The notes beneath the pieces are model-generated. The model searched no databases and was not told where the DNA came from. It saw only the letters and a program-made list of their open reading frames with translations. From Novipirellula artificiosorum (lineage in GTDB: Bacteria > Planctomycetota > Planctomycetia > Pirellulales > Pirellulaceae): a DNA stretch of 64,000 nt. The stretch spans positions 402,698 to 466,697 of the forward strand of contig NZ_SJPV01000003.1 in the NCBI RefSeq assembly GCF_007860135.1, in the 5' to 3' direction. Positions 15,878 through 23,971 of this stretch are shown here, piece by piece. How positions within the stretch are numbered: position 1 is the first letter of the stretch; each line of letters opens with the position of its first letter. Position numbers and translations under genes: made by a program.

Positions 15878-17322
15878 CGCTGGCCCCCAACTTCCGCGGG
15901 CTGCTTTTCTAGCGATTGCGATGGCGGCGACGAACCAGCATCTACGCCACGGGCGTCAGCAATCAGTCGCTCACGCAGTGGGTTATCCTTGAGCGGTTCG
16001 ACTAGCATGCCTTCGATGGCCGGCGTGGGATCGGAGACAACCAGCGTTTCTCCGCCGACAAGCCCGCTACCAATGACGGCGAATTCATCCTGCTGGAACA
16101 CGACCTCCACTGCCTGCCGTCGCAGACGCTGCTCGCCGTCGAGCACATAAACGTGTCCGACGTGAAGCGCATGTCGCGGAACGATCACCTGGTCACGCCG
16201 AGGTTGCCCGATCAACGTCACGCGGCAGTACGTGCCTTGCAGCAATGGCGGACGCGCGCCGGGAACCACTTGCTGATAGGGATCGTCGACGCCCACGACC
16301 AAGCTTAAACTACGAGTTTGTGGATCGAGCGACTCGCGCACTCGCATGAATCTCGCCGACCAACGAGCCGGTAAATCCCCCGAAGCCATCTCGACGATCG
16401 CTTGCACGTTGAAGATATCGCGCACCCGCTGCATCGAGATTTCCTCAAACGCAGCCGCGCCGTTCGGATTGTGAATCAGCCGCCGCACTTCGCGCATCGG
16501 TGCTTGGGCTTCCACTTCGACGAGGTCATTGCTGTAAGCTTCAAACAGCGACTGTCCCGCTGCGACGTACTGGTCGACATCCAGCGTAACCGTGCCCAAC
16601 CGGCAATCGAACGGCGCACGAATTTCCGTGTGCTTCAGGTCCAATTGCGCCTGAGCCAATTGGGCCTGTTTGAGTTCGAGATTGGCTTGCTGGCTTTGCT
16701 TTCGAGCCGGCAGAAGGTTCAACGCGCTCCTTTGCTCCTGAAGTCGCTGCTGCTGCGTCAAGACGGATCGCTGTTGAGCGTCGACTTCGGATTGCGCCGT
16801 GGCGTTTCGTGCAACAAGTTGTTCAATGCGTTTCATCTCTCGCTGAGTCACATTTAGCGCATCTCGCTCAATCTTTAAGGACGCCTGCAGGTTTTCTTCG
16901 GTCCGCGTTAGTTCCTCGATGAGGGCCTTTGCCTGCCCGATCTCCGCCTCCAATTGAGCGACTGCATACTGGTATTCCGTCGGATCGATCTTCAGTAGCA
17001 CTTGGTCTTTGCTAACGAACGAACCCGATTCAAGTTCCGGATGAACCTCGACAATTCGACCATCGACCTGCGCGACGGCCTGCCACGTTTGTCCGGGTGT
17101 GGCCGTTCCGTAACCAACCAATTTCGGCAGCACATCGACAACGGGAACCTCGATGACACGCAGCATCCGCGATGCTTCGTCGGCGACCTCAAGCTCCGGC
17201 TGTGGGCGATTTCCTACGATCCATACAGCGACCACCACGCCCACCAGCAACGGCGGAACGAACAATAGTCGACTACCCCATCGCTTTAGGAACTCAAAGA
17301 ATCTGGCTCGACTGTTTTTCAC
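15874..17322 (-). CDS. RND periplasmic adaptor (HlyD/MFP family)
   Basis: A 482-residue membrane-fusion protein that would link the pump to an outer-membrane channel. After a short basic cytoplasmic stretch (VKNSRARFFEFLKRWGS) comes one membrane helix (LLFVPPLLVGVVVAVWIVG). A lipoyl half follows (VDGRIVEVHPELESGSFV), then a long coiled-coil hairpin rich in Q, E and L (about residues 120-240), the second lipoyl half (RAPFDCRLGTVTLDVDQYV) and a beta-barrel. I start it at GTG 17320-17322 (TTG at 17325 is also possible) behind GGAGAG; the longer frame to 17415 is REP repeat. First gene of a two-gene operon with the pump. Specificity unknown. Confidence 0.9.
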   Translation of the reverse strand: MKNSRARFFEFLKRWGSRLLFVPPLLVGVVVAVWIVGNRPQPELEVADEASRMLRVIEVPVVDVLPKLVGYGTATPGQTWQAVAQVDGRIVEVHPELESGSFVSKDQVLLKIDPTEYQYAVAQLEAEIGQAKALIEELTRTEENLQASLKIERDALNVTQREMKRIEQLVARNATAQSEVDAQQRSVLTQQQRLQEQRSALNLLPARKQSQQANLELKQAQLAQAQLDLKHTEIRAPFDCRLGTVTLDVDQYVAAGQSLFEAYSNDLVEVEAQAPMREVRRLIHNPNGAAAFEEISMQRVRDIFNVQAIVEMASGDLPARWSARFMRVRESLDPQTRSLSLVVGVDDPYQQVVPGARPPLLQGTYCRVTLIGQPRRDQVIVPRHALHVGHVYVLDGEQRLRRQAVEVVFQQDEFAVIGSGLVGGETLVVSDPTPAIEGMLVEPLKDNPLRERLIADARGVDAGSSPPSQSLEKQPAEVGGQR

Positions 17323-17344
17323 CAAGGCAACTCTCCAATAATTA

Positions 17345-18228
17345 GGTAGCAACACGTATCGGTGGCATCCTGCCACCGATACAGGGGACGGCGGCAGGAT
17401 GCCACCGGCCAGCACTCGCGGCGGCAGGATGCCACCGATACTATTCGAGACGGTAAGTGGCGTCTTGCAATATGTATTCGTGCGACGTCAACTTCGCCTT
17501 CTCCGGATTTGCGCGAATGTAGTTCTGGAACGCTTCCAATTGTTCGGGGTCTCGCACGATGTGGTCATAACTCTCTCGCATCCAAAATGGTCCCTCCACC
17601 CCCAACTTTCGATTGATCGCGTTCGCAGTGAAACTCTTCACAGCCTGCAAGATGTCTTCCAACTCGAAGCCATTGATCGGTCGCATTAGCACATGAACAT
17701 GATTCGGCATCACGACGAAATTACCGGTTAGCACGCGATCACCGTGAAAATGCGTCAGCGAGTTCGCGACGATTTCTGCGAGATCAGGACGCTTTAACAC
17801 GCAGCTTCCGTGTCCCGCGTCGAGATACTTGTTGAGCTTCGTCGCCATGGTCCGTTCATAAAGACGCTGATCGTTCTTCGGCAATTGCCCAACGGTGTTC
17901 TTCCAGTCGAATCCCTCCGCGCTTAGCGGCTTCGGGTCGATTCCTCGATGAAGCAACCACTGGTCACGTTCGTATTCAAACTCGCGAATGACACCGACTG
18001 GGAGCGCGTCAGCAAGTCGGTATGTCACAAAGTAGGTGCAATTCTCTTGACGCCAATGGGGAAGAACTCCGTGATAGTACACGCGGACTTCGCCTCGCTC
18101 ATCGAAACCACGAAAGGGTATTTTCTCTTCGTTCATAGGCGTTCAATAGTATCGGGGGCTTCCAGCCACCGCTGAGTGAAATGCTTGATCAAAAGGCGGC
18201 AGGATGCCACCGATACGTGTTACTACCG
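17345..18228. mobile_element. REPtron: RAYT gene inside inverted REP repeats
   Basis: Outer arms read AACACGTATCGGTGGCATCC at 17351 and, inverted, GGATGCCACCGATACGTGTT ending at 18220. Three further REP copies lie on the left (17356-17382 palindromic, 17390-17410, 17420-17442) and a degenerate one on the right (18148-18173). Between them is the RAYT transposase gene. Similar REPs elsewhere in the window (11285-11350) are likely offspring of this or a related unit. Confidence 0.85.
17441..18136 (-). CDS. REP-associated tyrosine transposase (RAYT, Y1/HUH)
   Basis: A 231-residue single-strand DNA transposase of the Y1_Tnp/RAYT family. The HUH motif is HVH (H146, H148) within VVMPNHVHVLMRPING. 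The catalytic tyrosine is likely Y206 in EAFQNYIRANPEKAKL, and the family's FWMRESYDHIVRDPEQ is complete. RAYTs bind and cleave REP hairpins and are thought to spread them. It has no frameshift and could be active. REPs crowd both sides, and the stop codon at 17441-17443 touches the REP ending at 17442. Confidence 0.92.
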   Translation of the reverse strand: MNEEKIPFRGFDERGEVRVYYHGVLPHWRQENCTYFVTYRLADALPVGVIREFEYERDQWLLHRGIDPKPLSAEGFDWKNTVGQLPKNDQRLYERTMATKLNKYLDAGHGSCVLKRPDLAEIVANSLTHFHGDRVLTGNFVVMPNHVHVLMRPINGFELEDILQAVKSFTANAINRKLGVEGPFWMRESYDHIVRDPEQLEAFQNYIRANPEKAKLTSHEYILQDATYRLE

Positions 18229-18260
18229 CAACGCTTCGCGCGTTCCGCTACGGTCAAACT

Positions 18261-19634
18261 CTAGAACCACACTTCACTCAACTGACCTGATTCAAGCTCA
18301 TTGGCGTAGCTGAGGTAGTAGTTGCGATTCGGAGCATTGAACTCGCGTGCCGCCAAACGTCGCAGAGCCGTAATCTTCACCTTGCGGGCCAGTTTCAAGT
18401 CGCCATCATCCAACCATTTCACGTGGTCTGCGAGCTCCAACGCCCACTGGTAGTCTTGCTTCGCCAGAGCGGATTCCATTTGCTCGGTGAGTTTCTCTGT
18501 GCCGCCGGCCAAGTCGGCCATTTTTTGCGCCTTGAGTTTTGGCTCGAGGGGATTCAACGTCGTCGGATTGCCGTCGTACCAGCCCAACAAGCCGGCATAG
18601 ATTGCTCTTACCGCATGCGGCACCGCGCCATAGAACTGGATCAAGTACGGTTTCTCTTTCAGATGATCGGGAAGTTTGACTTCATGCGCGAGCTGGTCGG
18701 GACTCTTGCCAGCGTTGATGCCGCGAACCGTTTGGTCATACACGCTGCGAATCGCTTCGCTGTAATCTTTCAACGCGGCGGTGGCGGACGCTTCTCCCCG
18801 GATGGGCATCGTATGCCCTGGAACCAAAACGTGTGGCCTAAACTCTGCCATCTTCGCAACGCTTTCTGACCAGCTCAGCACATCGCGATACGCCGTGCCC
18901 CGAATCGCATACAGGTTGGGGAACGAACTGTAGAAGTTGTCGCCCGCCAGCAACACCTTCTGCTTGGGGAGCCAGATGAACATGGCATCGTCGGTTTCCC
19001 CCGGGCCGATATGAAACTCGATGTCGACACCCACGATCGTCGTTTTCAGACCGCTGCGCGGAACCGTCACGGTAGGGGGAAGGTGCCCTTTGCCGCGATC
19101 GCGATCGTAGGTATTCGCCGGCGCAACGCCGCGGTTGGTGCTTTCTGACGGCGACAGTTTCCGTCCGAACTGACGCACATTGCGTTTCATCTTGACTGGA
19201 TCCACCGCCTTGTTGACGCCTTCAGCGGATCCGAAACTTTCTGTGGCGTAGATGTCTGGTCGCTCACCGCCCACAAAGGCACTGGCTCCACCGATGTGGT
19301 CGCCGTGGCTGTGGGTGTAGATGATCGCCTTGACCGGTTTGTCGCTGTACTTCCGAAAAGCTTCAAACGCATTCGCAGCACTGGTCGGTCCCATGAGCGT
19401 GTCAACGATAATCACACCGTCGGTGCCGACGATCATCGACGTGTTGGCTCCGTGAAATCCAACGGCCGTGAAGACGTTGTCGGCGACTTTGACGATCCCC
19501 TGCTCGAATTGTTGCTGTTGCGCATTGAGCATCTTCAATGCGATCTTCGGTTCGACCTGCGTTTGTCCGTTCGCAACTCCGGCTGCCAGCACCGCAACTA
19601 CCAGTGGGATAAATATCCCTGAAGTTACTTTCAT
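18261..19634 (-). CDS. Secreted metallo-beta-lactamase, alkyl-sulfatase-like (copy 1)
   Basis: A 457-residue protein with a Sec signal (MKVTSGIFIPLVVAVLAAGV, cleavage near ANG-Q). The metallo-beta-lactamase zinc site is THSHGDHIGG (H108, H110, D112, H113), with further ligands in GPGETDDAMFIW and PGHTMPIRGEA. The C-terminal helical part (QFYGAVPHAVRAIYAGLLGW, YDGNPTTLNP, QDYQWALELADH) is the dimerisation domain of SdsA1/BDS1-type alkylsulfatases, which release sulfate from alkyl sulfates. It lacks the terminal SCP2-like domain of the full-length enzymes, so it belongs to the shorter branch or a related hydrolase. Paralog of the next gene. Confidence 0.85.
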   Translation of the reverse strand: MKVTSGIFIPLVVAVLAAGVANGQTQVEPKIALKMLNAQQQQFEQGIVKVADNVFTAVGFHGANTSMIVGTDGVIIVDTLMGPTSAANAFEAFRKYSDKPVKAIIYTHSHGDHIGGASAFVGGERPDIYATESFGSAEGVNKAVDPVKMKRNVRQFGRKLSPSESTNRGVAPANTYDRDRGKGHLPPTVTVPRSGLKTTIVGVDIEFHIGPGETDDAMFIWLPKQKVLLAGDNFYSSFPNLYAIRGTAYRDVLSWSESVAKMAEFRPHVLVPGHTMPIRGEASATAALKDYSEAIRSVYDQTVRGINAGKSPDQLAHEVKLPDHLKEKPYLIQFYGAVPHAVRAIYAGLLGWYDGNPTTLNPLEPKLKAQKMADLAGGTEKLTEQMESALAKQDYQWALELADHVKWLDDGDLKLARKVKITALRRLAAREFNAPNRNYYLSYANELESGQLSEVWF

Positions 19635-19688
19635 ATCTTGATCTCCTCTAAATCGGGTTAAAACAGTGGATGTTTGCTGCCGCTAACA

Positions 19689-21032
19689 TCACTCCCTTAG
19701 CTCGCGGGCGACGGTGAGGTAATAATTGCGCGCGGTTGCGTTGACCATGTCGCTGGCGAGCTTGGTCAATGCGTTCGCTTTGACTTGTTTCGCGTCTTTG
19801 TCGTCGGCGTTGATGGCAAGCAGGTGATCGGCGAGCTGTGCTGCCCATTGATTGTCGTCTGCGGCCAGCGCATCGCGGGCGGATTGCAATAGCTTGTCGG
19901 TTCCTCCGGCCAGCTTCGCAACACGCAGAGCTTCAGCCTTCGGTGAGAGACGGAACAAATTGGAAGGATTGCCGTCGAACCAGCCGAGGTAGCCGTTGAA
20001 GACGCTGCGCACTCCCCACTCCGGATGTCCGTAGAACGGTTGCAAGTAATCCTTGCTGGCGAGGTCTTCGGGAAGTTGCACGTACTCGACGAGTTCATCG
20101 GGCATGAGTCCCTTGTTCATTCCTTCGACCGTCTTGTCGTGAATGAACTGAACGGCGGAGTGGTAGTCGGTCAGCACTTGCTTGACTTCGGCCGCGCCTT
20201 TGATCGGATTCGTGTGTCCGCCAACGAGCGCCTCCGCGTCATAGGCGGCAAGCTTTCCGAGACTCTCGGCCCACAGACGAACGCTGCGATTCGGAGTCCC
20301 ACGAATGGCATACAGGTTTGGAAACGATCGGTAGAAGTTGTCGCCGGCGAACAGAACTCTGCCTGCCGGATCCCAAACGAAGAGTCCATCGTTCGTTTCA
20401 CCGGGCGCTGCAACGAGTTCAAGTTCCAAGCCCGCAATGTTGATCGTCTGTCGGTCGTTTTCAAGAAAATGGGTCGGATTCGTTCCCGCGCGGGACGAGA
20501 AAACTTCACCGCCCCGTTTCGGATAGCGAACCGGCGCGACGCCGTTGTTGATTCTCTGCTCAGGCGGCAGCGTGAATCCGGCTTGCCTTGCACCTCGCAC
20601 GTTCTGGTACGTCAGACCACCAGCCTTCCATGGTCGGGCTTCACTGCCAAAGTTGATGTGTGCCCAAATCTGTGGCCGTTCGTCGCCGAGAAACGCCGGC
20701 GCTCCGCCAGTGTGGTCCCTGTGCGAGTGCGTGTAGATAATGGCCTTGACCGGCTTGTCGGTGATTGCGCGAAATTCCTTTGCAATTCTATTAGCTGCCT
20801 CACCCATCATTCCTGTGTCAACGATGACGACACCGTCATCGCCAATGATCATCGAGACGTTCGATACGCTGTAGCCAACCGCGACGTAGACATGGTCAGC
20901 AACCTTGACGATCTGCTCGGTGAATTGTGCGTTTTGGTTTCTTAGCCGCTGCGTTGCGTCATTCGCTCCCTGGGCTTGGATTGAACTCGCACCGAGTACC
21001 AAGAGGCAAAGCGTAGTTAAAAGTTTTTTCAT
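19689..21032 (-). CDS. Secreted metallo-beta-lactamase, alkyl-sulfatase-like (copy 2)
   Basis: A 447-residue paralog of the neighbouring gene: signal MKKLLTTLCLLVLGASSIQA, zinc motif THSHRDHTGG (H102, H104, D106, H107), AAPGETNDGLFVWD and GGHTNPIKGAAEV, then the dimerisation helices (PEWGVRSVFNGYLGWFDGNP). It also lacks an SCP2-like tail. The two genes lie head to tail 54 bp apart, suggesting tandem duplication and joint transcription. A short sequence in the gap (aaaacagtggatgtttgct) resembles one at 9172-9195. A family C palindrome lies just upstream. Confidence 0.86.
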   Translation of the reverse strand: MKKLLTTLCLLVLGASSIQAQGANDATQRLRNQNAQFTEQIVKVADHVYVAVGYSVSNVSMIIGDDGVVIVDTGMMGEAANRIAKEFRAITDKPVKAIIYTHSHRDHTGGAPAFLGDERPQIWAHINFGSEARPWKAGGLTYQNVRGARQAGFTLPPEQRINNGVAPVRYPKRGGEVFSSRAGTNPTHFLENDRQTINIAGLELELVAAPGETNDGLFVWDPAGRVLFAGDNFYRSFPNLYAIRGTPNRSVRLWAESLGKLAAYDAEALVGGHTNPIKGAAEVKQVLTDYHSAVQFIHDKTVEGMNKGLMPDELVEYVQLPEDLASKDYLQPFYGHPEWGVRSVFNGYLGWFDGNPSNLFRLSPKAEALRVAKLAGGTDKLLQSARDALAADDNQWAAQLADHLLAINADDKDAKQVKANALTKLASDMVNATARNYYLTVARELRE

Positions 21033-21056
21033 GAGACTACTCCTTCGAGAAAGTTT

Positions 21057-21116
21057 TAGCGGAACGGCGCAAGCCGTCCGGTGCTACGATACTGGAGGGC
21101 TTGCGCCCTACCGCTA
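21057..21116. repeat. Palindromic repeat family C
   Basis: TAGCGGAACGGCGCAAGCCG on the left and GGGCTTGCGCCCTACCGCTA on the right, between the MarR gene and the second metallo-beta-lactamase gene. It could form a strong hairpin in the transcript. Confidence 0.88.
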
Positions 21117-21120
21117 CAAG

Positions 21121-21570
21121 TTATTTGGTTAGTTCCTTGGTTAGGTTCCTCTGCATCTTCCGCAGAACGTTTTGCGTCGCTTCCAGTTCTGACTTCGAGA
21201 TGCCCGTTATGGTCGTTTTTCGCAAGTCGTCTAACAGTGGGAGGACGGTTTGAAGTTTCTGCTCGCCGCGACGAGTCAATCCAACCATCACGATGCGAGC
21301 GTCTTCGCTCGATACGCTCCGCTCAACAAACTTCTGCTCGACGAGTCGATCCAACTGGCGTTTCACGGTCGTCGGATCACGAATCATCAACGACGCCAAC
21401 TCGTTCATGCTAAGCGGTTCACCAGCGTCTGACAGAGTTATCAACGTTTGGGTTTCCTCCGGCGAGAACGGCCAACCGGCACTCTTCAGCACCGCGGCCA
21501 TTCCCGCACGAATCAGGTAAGCGACGCGGCCGATTGCGAATCCTGGCGAAGACTCAGAGTCAAAGTGCAT
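21121..21570 (-). CDS. MarR family transcriptional regulator
   Basis: A 149-residue winged-helix repressor. The core reads PEETQTLITLSDAGEPLSMN, ELASLMIRDPTTVKRQLDRL (recognition helix) and a wing with SSEDARIVMVGLTRRGEQKL, the RxxVxLTxxG hallmark of MarR proteins. The ATG at 21570 is chosen because GGAGG stands six bases before it; an ATG at 21582 is possible. It overlaps the end of the DoxX-like gene by 11 bases, so the two are coupled. Likely targets are its own operon and perhaps the two metallo-beta-lactamase genes downstream on the same strand. Confidence 0.88.
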   Translation of the reverse strand: MHFDSESSPGFAIGRVAYLIRAGMAAVLKSAGWPFSPEETQTLITLSDAGEPLSMNELASLMIRDPTTVKRQLDRLVEQKFVERSVSSEDARIVMVGLTRRGEQKLQTVLPLLDDLRKTTITGISKSELEATQNVLRKMQRNLTKELTK

Positions 21571-22021
21571 TTTCGCCTCCATGCGAATCCGGAGTCGAGA
21601 CGGGCGTAGGCCCGGCAAAGATTGGGCGATACCAATCGAAATAGCAGTAAATCAGCAGAGCACAGGCTGCGAAATCGGGAATCCCGACGACGAGGTATTG
21701 ATGGGCAAAGAAGATCACGTACAGCAGGATATTGAACGCATAGGGCAACGCCATCAGGATCGCGAACGGCGCGGTCCGAGGAAAGAACATCAGCCCACCA
21801 GCGACCGTCTTGAACAATCCCACCCAGAAAATCAGGTAGCCCGTCTTCGCGAGCGCAATCATGAATTGACCAACTTCATCCGGTGTCTGACCCACAGGAT
21901 AGCCGCGCGTGGCGAACCCCATCGTCATGATCCCGGTGCCGAACAGAAAGATTGCGAAGAGTATCCGTACGACGAAGGCGAGGCGTGGAAGTCGAACGCT
22001 GCGTGTTTCAGATGGAGCCAT
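21560..22021 (-). CDS. DoxX-like membrane protein
   Basis: A 153-residue four-helix membrane protein (FVVRILFAIFLFGTGIMTMG, GYLIFWVGLFKTVAGGLMFF, PFAILMALPYAFNILLYVIF, FAACALLIYCYFDWYRPIF) resembling DoxX/DUF6041-type proteins of unknown transport or redox role. First gene of a two-gene unit with the MarR regulator. The upstream region contains two family C palindromes, leaving only about 55 bp for a promoter next to the start. Confidence 0.75.
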   Translation of the reverse strand: MAPSETRSVRLPRLAFVVRILFAIFLFGTGIMTMGFATRGYPVGQTPDEVGQFMIALAKTGYLIFWVGLFKTVAGGLMFFPRTAPFAILMALPYAFNILLYVIFFAHQYLVVGIPDFAACALLIYCYFDWYRPIFAGPTPVSTPDSHGGENAL

Positions 22022-22076
22022 ATCACTCAGTTGATGGGAGTTGAGATTGCACGTTTGTTCATCAGGCTCGCGTTCT

Positions 22077-22204
22077 TAGCGGAACGGCGCGAGCCGTCCG
22101 GTGTCGAGGCCTCGCCAATTCCTTAAAAAACCAGCCTGCTTGCGCCGCTCCGCTAACGAAAACACATCTCGATTTAGCGGTATTGGGCTCACGCCCTTCC
22201 GCTA
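22077..22204. repeat. Two tandem family C palindromes
   Basis: A 79-bp copy at 22077-22155 (TAGCGGAACGGCGCGAGCCG ... CGCCGCTCCGCTA) and a short 30-bp copy at 22175-22204 (TAGCGGTATTGGGCTCACGC ... CCGCTA). They fill the region upstream of the DoxX-like gene. Confidence 0.88.
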
Positions 22205-22298
22205 AAAGGCATAGCAGCAACTACACGAGCCTGTTAGCTGTATCTTACAGCTTTATGTCAGTTAGTCAAGGCTTGCAGAAAAAAGTTTGACGCGGGCT

Positions 22299-22919
22299 TC
22301 ACTCGATCCAGTACTTCGGATGGTCTAAGGCTCCTGAGCATCGGACGGTTCCCTCGCAGTTTTCAATCGTTCCGGGCGTCAGTTCCGCCACCATCCACGC
22401 ATCTGCGTTTTGAGGTGGGATCGGGTAGGTTGCTTGCAAACCCTGAACACCGGCTGGCTTGAACCCGAATCGTGAATAGTAATCGGGATAGCCGAGGACG
22501 AAGACGAGGTTCACGCTAGAGTCGGCCAACTGGCTCAACCCCGCTTGAATCAAACGTCCGCCAATTCCCTGGCATTGTCGATCTTGAACAACGGCCAGCG
22601 GTGCGAGAATCCTTGCACTGACTTTCTTAGCGGCAGGGCGCGAGCCCTCCGGTGACATACCGGGCGGCTCGCGCCGCTCCGCTAACAACTCCGGTTCAAC
22701 TCTCACGGATGTAAATAGAAGGTGGCCAACCAATCCGGCATCAGTCTCAGCGACGAGCGATAGCACCGGCTCGCCGGAAGCGTCATCGAGCATCTCATCG
22801 ACCAGCTTGACGATCACCGGACCTTCGTCCTTGCCAAAGGCGTTCATGTGTACCGCAAGGATCGCATCTCGGTCCTTCTCCGTGGCGACGCGAATCTCGA
22901 CTGTCTCTTGCGTCATCAT
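22299..22919 (-). CDS. GNAT acetyltransferase with in-frame palindrome insert
   Basis: A 206-residue GNAT enzyme of the YhbS type. It opens MTQETVEIRVATEKDRDAIL and carries the acetyl-CoA loop DRQCQGIGGRLIQAGL and the YYSRFGFKPAG strand near the C-terminus. Between the strands LLFTSVRVEPEL and ARILAPLAVVQ, where homologs have a short loop, sit 19 extra codons (LLAERREPPGMSPEGSRPAA region) that are exactly a family C palindrome, 57 bp and so divisible by three. The fold may tolerate this surface loop, so the gene might still work. A truncated paralog with the same N-terminus lies at 30275-30426. Substrate unknown. Confidence 0.8.
   Translation of the reverse strand: MMTQETVEIRVATEKDRDAILAVHMNAFGKDEGPVIVKLVDEMLDDASGEPVLSLVAETDAGLVGHLLFTSVRVEPELLAERREPPGMSPEGSRPAAKKVSARILAPLAVVQDRQCQGIGGRLIQAGLSQLADSSVNLVFVLGYPDYYSRFGFKPAGVQGLQATYPIPPQNADAWMVAELTPGTIENCEGTVRCSGALDHPKYWIE
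22628..22684. repeat. Family C palindrome inside a GNAT gene
   Basis: TAGCGGCAGGGCGCGAGCCC on the left, GGCTCGCGCCGCTCCGCTA on the right, total 57 bp. Read on the minus strand in the gene's frame it has no stop codon. Confidence 0.9.
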
Positions 22920-23179
22920 TAAAGAGCCAATAATACGAGGATGCAACTGCCGTCTTTGACAGAAGCTACGCATGCCGATTCGCTGGCCTTTTTTTCGGCT
23001 CCGGGCGGCATCGCTATTTGCTTCAATCAGGCGGTGGGGGTGTGTCCTAGTGTTTACGATTCTCGACGATAGCGGACTCGTCTATTTTGGCTGCCTGACT
23101 ATCCCAGATTCAAACGCACTCTACAATGCACTCAATTGAAACTGTTCACCGCTTTTACTGAAGTTAACGCTAACGCTCC

Positions 23180-23690
23180 ATGGTCTATCTTTTCCTTGTG
23201 CTTGGCTTGGTCGTGCTGGTCATAGGCGCTGAGTTTTTGGTGAGGGGAGCTGTAACGCTGGCAGAGGTCGCAAGGATATCGCCTTTGGTCGTCGGCTTAA
23301 CCGTGGTCGCGTTCGGAACCAGTGCCCCTGAACTGGCGGTTTCTACAATCTCCGGTCTCAAGGGTGACTCCGCAATCGCGCTCGGGAACGTAGTCGGCAG
23401 CAACATCTTGAACGTGCTGCTGATTCTGGGCATCTCGGCGGTGATCGCTCCCCTGTCGGTCTCGTCGCAACTGATTCGTTTGGACGTGCCGATCATGATC
23501 GGAGTTTCGGTCTTTGTATGGCTCGCGGCCTGGGACGGTTCGATCGGACGAGGTGAAACGGTGTGCATGCTGCTGGCGTTTGTGACCTACACCGGTTGGC
23601 TGATTCGTTCCGGACGTAAAGAAACGCAAGCACTTGCCGATGATTCGACGGTGACCTCCAAAGCCGCCAGTTTCAAAGATGATTTCCGCG
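23180..23690 (+). pseudogene. Na+/Ca2+ exchanger (YrbG-like), N-terminal half only
   Basis: The first 170 residues are the N-terminal membrane repeat of a CaCA exchanger: GAEFLVRGAVTLAE, the alpha-1 motif LTVVAFGTSAPELAVSTISG, then ALGNVVGSNILNVLLILGIS. The protein should continue to a second inverted repeat of similar length, but after SFKDDFRG the frame runs into sequence that reads properly only on the minus strand and stops at 23767. One half-repeat cannot form the ion site, so this is a truncated gene. Start at ATG 23180; no strong Shine-Dalgarno. Confidence 0.82.
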
Positions 23691-23868
23691 GCTTTACTGG
23701 GTCAACCGGTTTCTGGATCTGGACTTCAAAATCGAACTCGCCAGGCTCGAAGTCCAAGCTGACGTAACAGGATGCCGGTTCAATTCCATTGATTTTCCAA
23801 TCAAGCCAATGTAACCACGACAAGGATTGCTCCCACGCTTTGATTGACGCGTAAAGCCGAACGGTCAT
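23691..23868 (-). pseudogene. N-terminal fragment of an unidentified protein
   Basis: About 59 codons from ATG 23868 read MTVRLYASIKAWEQSLSWLH, then WLDWKINGIEPASCYVSLDF and EPGEFDFEVQIQKPVDPVKP. Alternating pattern and codon use look like real protein, but I do not recognise the family. The minus-strand frame continues to 23587 only as antisense of the exchanger. Confidence 0.4.
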
Positions 23869-23871
23869 CGG

Positions 23872-23970
23872 ATGTCAGCGAAGCACGCGCTCGCCCAAAT
23901 GGCGGCGACCGGAACGTTTGGCAACGCCTACTACACGTCCGCGGAAAACCAATTCGACGCGATGCGAAAA
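23872..23970 (+). pseudogene. TROVE/Ro60-like protein, N-terminal scrap
   Basis: Thirty-odd codons read MSAKHALAQMAATGTFGNAY followed by YTSAENQFDAMRK. The phrase ALAQ-AATG-F--AYY-SAE-Q resembles the first helices of bacterial TROVE (Ro60/Rsr) RNA-binding ring proteins. Homology ends where the DCC gene stop begins. Short, so the call is tentative. Confidence 0.4.
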
Positions 23971-23971
23971 G

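Noticed and set aside
17351..17442. Closely spaced repeats left of the RAYT gene that could suggest a CRISPR array
   Set aside because: Units are palindromic, unequally spaced and in both orientations, with no constant-length spacers and no cas genes; they are REPs.
20025..20945. A 306-codon plus-strand frame opposite the second metallo-beta-lactamase
   Set aside because: Antisense to a gene with an intact zinc motif and signal peptide; no recognisable domain.
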